The notes beneath the pieces are model-generated. The model had not been told where the DNA came from. It ran no database searches and was given only the letters and a program-made list of their open reading frames with translations. A stretch of DNA of 64,000 bases from Brassica napus. Lineage: Eukaryota > Streptophyta > Magnoliopsida > Brassicales > Brassicaceae. This document shows, in pieces, positions 33,713 to 43,557 of the stretch (its first letter is position 1; each line of letters begins with the position of its first letter). Location of the stretch: NCBI RefSeq assembly GCF_020379485.1, contig NW_026014861.1, positions 372,001-436,000 of the forward strand, in the 5' to 3' direction. Made by a program: the position numbers and the translations under genes.

Positions 33713-34748
33713 TGTTAACTTGAAGAAAGGAATGGAGAAGCTAAAGGTGTTAAGTTGAGATGGAGCTTGTGCAAAGATAGGGCAAGAGCTTTAGAGAGTG
33801 CCTATCAAGAGTGGTGAAGTGTCTTAAGAGAGCTAGAGGTGATCTGATGGTTGTTCTAAGCAAGGACAAAGTCTAGGAGAGACTTAGAAGAGTATTGAGG
33901 AGCAAATGGACGAGTGTACAAAGATAGGGCGAGGCTGGTACAGCCATGTACGGCCTAGTATGAATCAGTACGGATGGTGGACGTACCAAAGGTGTATACT
34001 CGGCCATTTGTGAGTCTTAAGGTTTGGTGCAAACTTAGGGTGCTTGTGTACGGACATTGAGTGATCCGTACATACTCTAAGGATTGTGATCAGCCTAACT
34101 TGAGTCCCAAGTAAGAAGAATGGCGTTGGCTGATTGTGTGAAGAAGCCAAGAGGCGCCAAAGTCTGAGTTTGAATGTTGGGACCAGTTATGGATAAGGCA
34201 CAGCAAGAACCAGCTGGCGTGAGCTGTCCCTTGGCTGTGTATTGACCAAGAACCTGGACACAAGGGAGACTATGTTCATGGGCGCCTAAGATGATCCAAT
34301 CAGAGGCCAGCCCTCCCTTTGACCAGATTCAAATCAACCAATCAAGCAACATCAGCCCTCAGCCAATCACAAGACATCACACAGATTGCAATACCAAGCT
34401 TACATCCTAGCCATCCATTCTCTCAAGTTAATATTATCCATTAGATTTAGGTTTCAGATTGTGTAAACCTATTGAGCTTATAAATAAGCATGTAAGGGGC
34501 GATTTTGAGCCTTAAGGGAGTTTGGGGGATTTCCCCTCTCCACTTCATAATAAAAGTGTGTTCTTGATCAGTTTCCCTTAATCTACCCCTTTCTTAGTCT
34601 CAAGTCTCTTAATCTCTCAAAGTCTCTTTGTTTCTGATTCAAGTTCATACTAGTTTCATCAGACCTCTTATTCAACTAGTTCAAGACCTTATCTTTGCCT
34701 TTAATGGCTTTTCATACACATACACAGCCAGAGCTCTCAAATCTCACA
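33713..34748 (+). repeat. RE-H 5' LTR (1036 bp)
   Basis: TGTTAACTTGAAG... to ...AAATCTCACA, TG...CA ends. GTACGG motifs at 33948, 33968 and 34048 and CCGTAC at 34066. TATA-like TTATAAATAAG near 34478. Related to the RE-N and RE-E LTRs. Confidence 0.96.
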
Positions 34749-34766
34749 TGGTATCAGAGCCAGGTT
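34749..34766 (+). other. RE-H primer binding site
   Basis: TGGTATCAGAGCCAGGTT directly after the LTR. Confidence 0.93.
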
Positions 34767-36620
34767 CATCAGAACCTGAGCTGAGCTTCCGCAAATCCAC
34801 AGCTCTTATCTCAGCTCAAACCAAACCCTTGAAGTCATATCCATCCGAGTTCAGCTCTTGTAGAAGAAGAGACTTGAAGCCGTGGAGTATTATCCTGTCC
34901 CTTAAGCCGTTTCTGTCTGTACCTGATGGAGAGAGTCTCATTGGAAGCAAAGGAGGATGGAGAGGCGTCATGAACCTCAAGCCAAAACTCCTTGTCCAAG
35001 AGCTTGTTACATCCGGCTACAAGAAAGATGAAGTGAAGTGAAGAGAAGCCGGCTTGATAGTATGGAGCAAGGAGGGGTCTTTGGGTGTGAGAAACAAGAA
35101 GGAGGCCATGAGTAGAAGGAGGAGAGGCTGGGTGACGATCCATACTCTCATGTCCAACAAAACCGTGAGCCAAAAGCCATTGGAGGTTCAAGGAACCAAA
35201 CCGGTTCCTTGGCTGTAAGCTAATACTATCCCTTCTTGATAATGAGCTTGTGTTGTGACTGTGCCTGGTTATTGTGATGTGTATTGATTGAAAAACCTGA
35301 GGATAATGTGTGATTGCTAAATAAAATTAGTTGAATCTGTCCCAGGATGCTTTAAAGGCTTGTTTAGTGTTTAAAGAGTAAAATGCTTGCTCCTGTTAAG
35401 TAATGAGTTTGCTAAATGAAATGGTATTGTTTGAAGCTCATGAACTGAAAACAGATTGAAAGTAATGCATTGTCTGATGATAAGTGATGATAGTAATGCT
35501 TAGCCTAAGTTATAAATGAATGTGTAATGGATTGTATTGTTGCATTCATGAATTGAAACTGATTAAAGGTTCACAAGAGGTGTTCTTGGTTCACCATCCA
35601 TCCGAGTTGAAAGAGGAAGACTTTGCCCATTGTGTGGAGCAATGGAGAGTTAAGAAAGAAGTGGTGATGCGCCACTGGTGTGTAGTGTCACTGAAGCTCA
35701 CTTGCAAGCTTGGACCTATACTCAATCCAAGCTTGAGGAGGGGAGTTTAGTGAGCTATCAGTCGGACCAAGAAGGTTCAGAAGGTCCATTGCAAGCAACT
35801 GAAGAAGAAGGAGCCATCCGGGTCTAGGCAGTGGCGTGTCTAGGCAAGAGAGTGTTCAGAGCACTCTTGGCTGTGAGAAGATGAAGACTCTATCAGTGCG
35901 GCTTCTAGTGTGAGGTGGCTGAAGAGGTAGCTGAAGCTTCCACGAGCACTCCATGAAGATGGCGAGTTCAGAAGGTGTTGCAATGGAGTAATGGTGCAGA
36001 TCATGAAGCTATCCATCCAAGCTTGTTCCTGTGAGAGTCTCAAGCTTGAGGGGGAGTGTTGAAGCTTACATGATCTGAGAGTACTTGGTGGTTATTCAAG
36101 AAGAGGAGCAGATCAGTTATGAAGCATAATGAAGGATGAAGAAGCGATCTCCAATGCGGCCTCTAGAGTGAGGTGATTGGTACTACAGTCTGAAGCATCC
36201 TGTCATGAAGGTTTCAGTAACATGGTGGTGACTCATGAAGAAGAAGCAGCCAAGACTCAGCTTGTATCTATCAAGGAAGATCTGGTAGTCCGAGCACTTG
36301 ATCACAACAAGAAGGTTGTGAGAAAGGGGGAGAGACCAAGATCTGTCTAAAGAAGAGTACAAGAAGTGTTGATGATGAGCAAGAGGAGTGGGTTCTATCT
36401 TGCATCAAATGAGGGCCATGATCCAGAGTCTTTGTGTCCCTTACATTGCTGGTAAGGCACAAAGACTCACTGGCCAATCCCTAGGCCTTGGAGGCTTTAC
36501 TCTTTTTGCCTCATCAAGGCTTTGTCCCAAAGGGTTTTCCTTGGTGAGGTTTTTAATGAGGAAGTTCTTCAAGGTTCCAAGCTTGACTTAGGATCAGCTA
36601 AAGTCAAGCTTGAGGGGGAG
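34767..36620 (+). other. RE-H non-coding interior
   Basis: No supportable gene; the longest open frames are unrelated to Gag or Pol. Notable content: a hairpin module at 35845-35869 after CTAGGCAGTGGCGTG; a repeated 'tgcggcttctagtgtgaggtg'-type segment near 35896, with a second copy near 36156; an internal PPT-like GAGGGGGAG at 36048-36056 followed by TGTTGAAGC, which mimics an LTR start; and the true PPT at 36612-36620. Parts align with RE-N at 41740-42110 and 63230-63390. Confidence 0.8.
35845..35869 (+). other. Predicted RNA stem-loop in RE-H (LARD module)
   Basis: CAAGAGAGTG, loop TTCAGAG, CACTCTTG. The same place in RE-N (63261-63285 and 41949-41983) keeps the pairing with changed bases, including a G-C to C-G swap, as expected for a conserved RNA stem. 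Function unknown. Confidence 0.5.
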
Positions 36621-37656
36621 TGTTAACTTGAAGAAAGGAATGGAGAAGCTAAAGGTGTTAAGTTGAGATGGAGCTTGTGCAAAGATAGGGCAAGAGCTTT
36701 AGAGAGTGCCTATCAAGAGTGGTGAAGTGTCTTAAGAGAGCTAGAGGTGATCTGATGGTTGTTCTAAGCAAGGACAAAGTCTAGGAGAGACTTAGAAGAG
36801 TATTGAGGAGCAAATGGACGAGTGTACAAAGATAGGGCGAGGCTGGTACAGCCATGTACGGCCTAGTATGAATCAGTACGGATGGTGGACGTACCAAAGG
36901 TGTATACTCGGCCATTTGTGAGTCTTAAGGTTTGGTGCAAACTTAGGGTGCTTGTGTACGGACATTGAGTGATCCGTACATACTCTAAGGATTGTGATCA
37001 GCCTAACTTGAGTCCCAAGTAAGAAGAATGGCGTTGGCTGATTGTGTGAAGAAGCCAAGAGGCGCCAAAGTCTGAGTTTGAATGTTGGGACCAGTTATGG
37101 ATAAGGCACAGCAAGAACCAGCTGGCGTGAGCTGTCCCTTGGCTGTGTATTGACCAAGAACCTGGACACAAGGGAGACTATGTTCATGGGCGCCTAAGAT
37201 GATCCAATCAGAGGCCAGCCCTCCCTTTGACCAGATTCAAATCAACCAATCAAGCAACATCAGCCCTCAGCCAATCACAAGACATCACACAGATTGCAAT
37301 ACCAAGCTTACATCCTAGCCATCCATTCTCTCAAGTTAATATTATCCATTAGATTTAGGTTTCAGATTGTGTAAACCTATTGAGCTTATAAATAAGCATG
37401 TAAGGGGCGATTTTGAGCCTTAAGGGAGTTTGGGGGATTTCCCCTCTCCACTTCATAATAAAAGTGTGTTCTTGATCAGTTTCCCTTAATCTACCCCTTT
37501 CTTAGTCTCAAGTCTCTTAATCTCTCAAAGTCTCTTTGTTTCTGATTCAAGTTCATACTAGTTTCATCAGACCTCTTATTCAACTAGTTCAAGACCTTAT
37601 CTTTGCCTTTAATGGCTTTTCATACACATACACAGCCAGAGCTCTCAAATCTCACA
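36621..37656 (+). repeat. RE-H 3' LTR (1036 bp)
   Basis: Identical by eye to 33713-34748; starts right after the PPT and is followed by TSD AGACT. Confidence 0.96.
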
Positions 37657-38479
37657 AGACTAAGAGATTAGGAACGTGTATGGGAGATTAGAGAGACTTA
37701 GTAACCAGAGAATAAGATCCAAGAACAAGTTTATGAAGAAGAGAGACTCTCTCAGCTTAAGGGTTACAAAATGATCCTAAGAGGCTTATTTATGCCTTTA
37801 CACAACTCAGATCATAAACCTAGATCCTAAGGCTGTAAATTAAAGATAAATGGATGGTTAGGATGAGAGGAAGCTGGTCTTTGATGTTCTGGTGCTAGCT
37901 GGTCGTGGTTGGACTGAATGGAGGGCTCAGATTGCTTCATTTGAATTGGATGGATCAGATGAGTCAAGGCTGTAAAGGTAAAGCACCTTTACCTTTCCAG
38001 CTCATACCAACAGCTCACCTTATCCATTTGATTCTTCCTTTGCCTCCAAGACTCCCCAACGGACATAAGGAAAGGATTGGATCAAAGTAAACCGCCCTCA
38101 CATTGCACATCTTGATTTGGGCTTAACCGGATGACTTGGGCGAGAGGAGTGGGCTGTACGGTCGTTGGTACGGACCTCCTGTCCGTACCACTCGCCCTAT
38201 CTTTGTACATTGCCCTATCTTCCCTCTTGATTGCACCAGACATCTTCATGGCTTGCCCTAGGCCGTACATGGCCGTACTGAATGCCCTAGCTTTGCACCT
38301 ATGGCCATCTTCTCTCTAACTCCTCCAAACCCTTCACATGATCAGTCTAAGTCTTTCCTAGACTTAACTTCTCAAGATAACTACTTCAGAACACTTCTGA
38401 AGCTTGATTGAACTCTTCTGGACATCTTCTAGAGCTTGCCCTATTATTGTACAAGCTCTATCTTCTCTTCAGTTCAACA
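37657..38479 (-). repeat. RE-E 5' LTR, part 2 (split by RE-H)
   Basis: Continues the RE-E LTR after RE-H, matching 18621-19443 with about two substitutions (ctcgccctatc versus cttgccttatc). Ends at 38479, followed by the RE-E TSD TTCTT. Confidence 0.94.
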
Positions 38480-40829
38480 TTCTTGTCTTTGGATCAATGC
38501 ACTTATATCCCTTCTGAGATGATGAGTATCCAATGAACATAGTTCTTATACTCTTTGGCTCAAGCTTGTTTCTCATCTCTCCCGGTACCATCACATAGCT
38601 TACACAACCAAACACTCTCAAGTGGTTTAGGGATGGCTTGATCTTGTTAAGAACTTCAAATGGAGACTGATCTTGCAACACTCTGGTCGGTATCCTATTA
38701 ATCAGATAGCACGCAGACATGACAGCATCAGTCCAATACCTCTTAGGAACATTGCTTTGAAACATCATGGACCGAGCAACTTCCATAAGATGTCGGTTCT
38801 TCCTTTCTGCCACACCATTCTGCTGAGGAGTATAGGGACAACTAGTTTGGTGAAGAATCCCATGCTGAGCTAAGTGTTGCTTGAATAATCTGCTTGTATA
38901 CTCACCACCATTATCAGATCTGAAAATCTTAAGCTTGGCATTATATTGGTTAGTCACATAGCATTGAAAGTTCTTAAATGCTTCAAGCACACTATCTTTT
39001 GTTTTAATGAGTGTTATCCAGGTGTATTTAGATTTTTCATCAATGAATGTTACAAAGTACTTATAACTTTCTCTAGATAAACAAGGAGCAGTCCATACAT
39101 CAGAATGCACAAGATCAAAACAGTTTTCATAAATAGTACTAGACTTTTGGAAAACAGTTCTACAATGTTTACCCAATATACATGCTTCACATTCATTATT
39201 TTTAAACATAACACCTGGTAACATTAAGTTCAAAGCTCTAACATGAGGATGGCCTAGTCTAGCATGCCACAATGCATTATTTTTTAAAGCAGAAACAGAT
39301 TGAAACGAGTAACTAAGATTAGAAACAGGAGCAATGTCTTCAAGCATATAGAGATCTCCTTTGGTTACTCCTTTTCCAATCAACTTATGACTCTCAATAT
39401 CCTGAAACTTCACATCATTAGGACTAAAGATAACATTGCAATGTAAATCAGTAGTGCATTTCTTGACAGATAATAGATTAGATGTAAATTCAGGCATATA
39501 GAAAGCTTTAGACTCCTTATCAAATAGTTTCAGGTTTCCTATTCCTTTTATTGCTATCCTATCACCATTTGCAATCATAACATGACCAGTAGTTGGTTCT
39601 ATATCTTTTATAAGACTAGTGTCACTTATCATATGATGAGAGGCACCAGAATCCACAATTAAAGGTTTAATCATGTTTTGAACAGCAAATCCACTTGGTG
39701 ATTCAATTATAGCAATAGATGTTCTAGGAATTTTCAGTTCAGTTTCTATGTTTTCAAGACTCCTAGGTATACTACACGCAGCATATGAGTATCCTAGAGT
39801 ATGAGTAAGAGAACTACCATTGTCCTTGAGAGCCTTGATGAGGGCATCAATGTCAGAACGTCTGATCATCTCATGCTCCATACTGCTCTTCCCGGGCGTG
39901 TGCTGAGATGCCATAGCCTTGACATCACTCTCCTCAGCTCTCACACCAGCACCATTGCTTCCCCTTGATGATCCGGCCTCACTTGATTCAGCTGAGAGAT
40001 GAGCTCTTCCTTCTCGGTCCTTAACAAACTTGGATGGCTTGAGGTGGGGATGGAGGATCCAGCATTGACTCCTCTTGTGCCCTGGCTTCTTGCAGTGGTC
40101 ACAATTGCCACCAAACTTCCTCTCATCTCCTTTATACGCCGCCTTGTTTGCTTGGACCGTCTCAACTTGATTCGCCGAGGTCATCTCCCCCTTTCCACCA
40201 AACAGGCCAAGAGAATCATCCTCCTTTTGTAGCTGTGCGCACACATCATCAAAGGACGGGAGCTTTGGGGACCTCAGCATATGCTTTATCACATCCTTGT
40301 AAACCGGATTCAGTGTCAATAACAAGCCAAACACTTGGTCTTGCTCACGCCTCTCCATAAGCGTAGCCTCATCATTGGTATTTGGCCTCAACATCTCTAG
40401 TTCAGACCACAAGGCCCTGAACTTTCCCAAGTGTTTAGTGAACTCCTCCTCTTCTTGCATCAGTGTGTTGATAGCTCTCTTTACTTCAAACACCCTGCTC
40501 AGATTGGAGATGTTGCCATACACTTTCTGAAGCGTCTCCCACAACGCCTTTGGGGTCTCGCAGTAGCTATATGCCTCCAAGATTGAAGCTTCAAGTGACC
40601 CTTGCAACACGGCCAACACCTTTAGGTCCTCTTGCGCCCACTTCTCTTGATCGGCTACAACTATCTCCGTGGATCCTCCATCTATAGCAACTGGTTTTGG
40701 GACTCCATCTGTGACATGACCCCATAAACCCTTGCTCCCAATGACTGTCTTCACCAGCCTTGACCAAAGCAGGTAGTTTCCACCACCTTTTAATGTAACC
40801 GGAACCGCCAGCACCTTGTTTCCTTCCAT
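38480..40829 (-). pseudogene. RE-D gag-pol 5' part: Gag, protease, integrase
   Basis: Minus strand. Start ATG preferred at complement 40827-40829 (MEGNKVLAVPVTLKGGGNYLLWSRLVKT); an in-frame ATG four codons upstream (40839-40841) is also possible. UBN2-type Gag, then a zinc knuckle CDHCKKPGHKRSQC (first Cys at complement 40101-40103), protease VDSGASHHMISD, GAG-pre-integrase HHCC (WHARLGHPH, CEACILGKHC), and integrase DDE core (HSDVWTAP, RSDNGGEY, NGVAERKN). It ends in the integrase C-terminal region (KGYKCIDPKTR), where RE-E is inserted; the last 5 bases are the TSD. The remainder is at 16350-18507. No stop is seen in this half. The PBS and 5' LTR expected just to the right are missing. Confidence 0.93.
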
Positions 40830-40855
40830 CTTGTCTTGCATAACTCAGATCGTGA

Positions 40856-41161
40856 TCAATGTCAGACAGCCAGCGGATTCATTTCATGAAAAACAATCAG
40901 GTTTAGACGTCTACTAACTTCCTGACAAGCATCATTATATCCGGGACTACACAGTTCTCAGCATTACTTCAATCAATTTCAGTTCATGAGCTGGTGAACA
41001 AGATGAGGCCTGGTTTGAATCATGTGCTCATGAACTGAAATTGATTGAAGTAATGCTGAGAACTGTGTAGTCCCGGATATAATGATGCTTGTCAGGAAGT
41101 TAGTAGACGTCTAAACCTGATTGTTTTTCATGAAATGAATCCGCTGGCTGTCTGACATTGA
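40856..41161. repeat. Perfect 136-bp inverted repeat with 34-nt spacer
   Basis: Left arm 40856-40991 and right arm 41026-41161 are exact reverse complements (136/136 by eye), separated by 40992-41025. The right arm and spacer continue smoothly into RE-N internal sequence in plus orientation. The left arm abuts the truncated leader of RE-D. As RNA it would form a near-perfect long hairpin. Confidence 0.93.
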
Positions 41162-42788
41162 AGCATTAGATTCATGTCTAAGTGCTGAGTAAAGAAGCTC
41201 TTAAGAGTGCCTAAGTAACTTGTCTTGAATCTGTTAGGATCCTGCTTGTACTTAGAGAGTTAGCTTGCAAAGAATAGAACTTGATAATGCCTTGTGTCTA
41301 TCTGTTGCATTGCTTGTGATAGTAGGAATCAAACTTGATAAGTTATTAATCAAGGTTTGACATTAATAAGATTGAAAATGGTTAAATGCTTAATGTCAGT
41401 TCTAAATTAAAATTGTCTTGTTAAGATGATAGATTATATTATCATGCTTGCTGTTATGAGTTAGAAACTGATTAAGATTAATGCATACTGCCTTGTATTG
41501 TTGCATTTAGATTAAAGTCTAAGTTGCATATTAAGGAGTGTTTAAAAGTGCCTAAATACTTTGACTTGAATCTGATAAGGTCTTGCTTAGTATTTAGAGA
41601 ATGGTTGCTTGCATAGATAAGAACTTGACATTGTCTTGATTCTATCTAATGCTATAAAGCTTGAGACATTGGTGATCAAACTTGATGAAGTCAAGGATTG
41701 ATCCCAATGCAAATGTGTCTTATCTTTGCTAGAGTTTGAGTGATGTTTCAGGTTCACAAAAGGTGTTCCTAGTTCATCATCAAATCCGAGATGAAAGAGA
41801 AAGAATGATGCCCATTGTGTGTATAATGGAGAGGTGTTACAAGAAGGGAGAAGCACAGATGGTTGTAAAACTCACTGGTGTTCTTCTTCTTAACATTGCA
41901 AGTACCAGAAGAAGAAGCCAACCGGGTCTAGGCAGTGGCGTGCCTATTCAAGAGGGTGCTCAAACTAAGACAGAGCACTCTTGGCTGTGTGAAGAAGAAG
42001 GCTACTCTATTAAGGCGGCTTCTATTGTGAGGTGATTGAAGAAGTAGCTGAAGCATCCACAAGCATTCCATCATGGTGGTGAATTCAGAAGGGTGATTGC
42101 AATAAGAGAAGAAGAAGAAGTAAGGATTCAAGTGGTAACTTTGAGAACCACTCCTTATCATCTTAACCAAGGGAGTAAACCTAATCTCATCTATCTTAAT
42201 ATGTCTTGATAGGTTTATCTCCTGATTATACTATGTGCTTTCCCTAATTCCATTAAGAGTTTATAGCTTCTAGTAGAATGTCTAGGCTAATTGCACTGAA
42301 ATTGTTTTGCTGCTGCATTGTCTTATTGATAGTAAGTGATGTCTAGAGTCCCAGAATCTCACGGTCTGTTTATTGCATTGTCTTGGGTGTGGTCATAAAC
42401 TTGAATCATCATGAATGTGTTGTAGAATTGAGTAGAATGTCTCTGCTACTTGCATCATGATTGATAAGTTATTTTGCATACATAAGCATATCTCATACTG
42501 TCTAAGTTCAATCCTAGTGTTATCTGATGCTATTGCCTATGTTTAATCCATCAATGAAAGTCTTGCATCAATTAGAAATTGTCTAAGTTGCTTGCATCAT
42601 TGGTTCTGATTGAAACTGTTGTGCATAGCTTTAATATTAATCATGGATTGAACCTGTTGCATTCATATAGCTAATGATTTAAGATTGTGCATTCATGTAG
42701 TAATGCATTTAAAAATGAGCCTAAATTTCAAATGTACTGATGTAAGCTTGCATTGCATTTAGAGAACTTAATAATCATAATAACCTAG
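41162..42788 (+). other. RE-N internal non-coding region, before RE-I
   Basis: A/T-rich sequence without a gene. 41740-42110 resembles RE-H (ggttcacaaaaggtgttc, CTAGGCAGTGGCGTG and the hairpin at 41949-41983). 42340-42788 resembles RE-E 31960-32540 in reverse. RE-N thus looks RE-H-like upstream and RE-E-like downstream. It ends with CCTAG, the TSD of RE-I. Confidence 0.75.
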
Positions 42789-43275
42789 TGTTGAGATAAG
42801 AGGATGGAGAGAAGATACATTGATAGAGGAAGAGTATTGGGGCAGAGAGTAACTTTGGGAATTTACCACAGTAACTTTAGTTTTACTGTGGTAACTAAGG
42901 TAAAGGCTTGGGAAGTTACAGTGGACCCTTATGGTAAAGGGGATCACGCCCAAGATGAGTCTGGATAAGGGAAGAGGTGTTTGGATAAGGTCTGGTCATA
43001 GCTGGAAAAGTAAAGTACTTTTACAGCCTGTCCAAGCATGTGAAGCAAAAGGAGCTCCAGCCTGTCCATTGACCTCACATGCTTATGGATTTCGAAATCC
43101 CTTTTGTATTAGCCTTATCTCTTCATATATATCTTGTATCTGAGACATTAAATTAATTAATGGAGTTTTGAGTCTCTCTCTCTTGATTCTCTCACTAAAA
43201 TCTCTTAATCTCTTTAATCTTTGAATCTAAGTATCTATGGTTGTTTGAATCATTCTCTAAACACAAAAGTGTTTA
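42789..43275 (+). repeat. RE-I 5' LTR (487 bp)
   Basis: TGTTGAGATAAGAGG... to ...AAAGTGTTTA, directly followed by the PBS. U3 inverted repeat TACCACAGTAA / TTACTGTGGTA at 42864-42893; TATA-like ATATATAT at 43125-43132. Confidence 0.95.
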
Positions 43276-43293
43276 TGGTATCAGAGCCAGGTT
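43276..43293 (+). other. RE-I primer binding site
   Basis: TGGTATCAGAGCCAGGTT immediately after the 5' LTR. Confidence 0.93.
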
Positions 43294-43557
43294 CCTTGAA
43301 AAGGAGAGAGTGATTTCGTTTTTCTAAATGTTCTTGAGTGTTCTTGAGAGTTCTTGAGATTTTTCAAGAGCTAGATCCTTTAAAAGTCAAGTTTGTGTCT
43401 GTTGGTGTTTCTTTTGGAGAGTCAGCTTCAAGGGAGTCCGTTTAGGTGTTTCTCAAGGTCAGAAGAGGGGTCTAGCTAGTTGGTAAGCTTGGCGTGTGAG
43501 ATTAGAAGCATTTGGGGGAAGATCTAGGCTAAAGGTTGTTGCTTTAGGCTAAAGAAA

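Larger units (their letters stand above)
33713..37656 (+). mobile_element. RE-H: complete LARD-type non-autonomous LTR element (3944 bp)
   Basis: Complete plus-strand element inside the RE-E 5' LTR, TSD AGACT (33708-33712, 37657-37661). The two LTRs are 1036 bp each and I found no difference between them. PBS 34749-34766, conserved 3' leader 36500-36561, PPT 36612-36620. The 1872-bp interior (34749-36620) has no domain of any retrotransposon protein. Transposition would need proteins supplied by a related copia element. It is the youngest insertion by LTR identity. Confidence 0.95.
18508..38479 (-). mobile_element. RE-E: Gag-only LARD-type element with nested RE-F and RE-H
   Basis: Minus-strand LTR element with TSD TTCTT (18503-18507, 38480-38484). 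The 3' LTR is 18508-19443. The 5' LTR is split by RE-H into 33595-33712 and 37657-38479. Both are 936 bp once RE-H is removed, with about two differences seen by eye (near 19155 versus 38190). The PBS complement is at 33577-33594 and the PPT complement at 19444-19452. Without RE-F and RE-H the element is about 4.9 kb, with one gag-like gene and about 2 kb of non-coding sequence; there is no protease, integrase or RT. It resembles LARD / TR-GAG type non-autonomous retrotransposons. Confidence 0.9.
15620..40855 (-). mobile_element. RE-D: copia element, 5' end deleted, carrying RE-E
   Basis: Minus-strand copia element. The 3' LTR (15620-16208), PPT complement (16209-16217), 3' leader (16263-16326) and the RT-RNase H end of pol (16350-18507) lie left of RE-E. 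The Gag, protease and integrase part (38480-40829) lies right of it. The RE-E insertion duplicates TTCTT (18503-18507 and 38480-38484), and the two pol parts are in register. RE-D has no PBS or 5' LTR: its leader stops at about 40855, where a perfect inverted repeat begins. Confidence 0.88.

Noticed and set aside
34628..35041. 137-codon frame across the RE-H LTR end and PBS
   Set aside because: Starts in LTR sequence, overlaps the PBS, has no recognisable domain and is not kept in RE-N.
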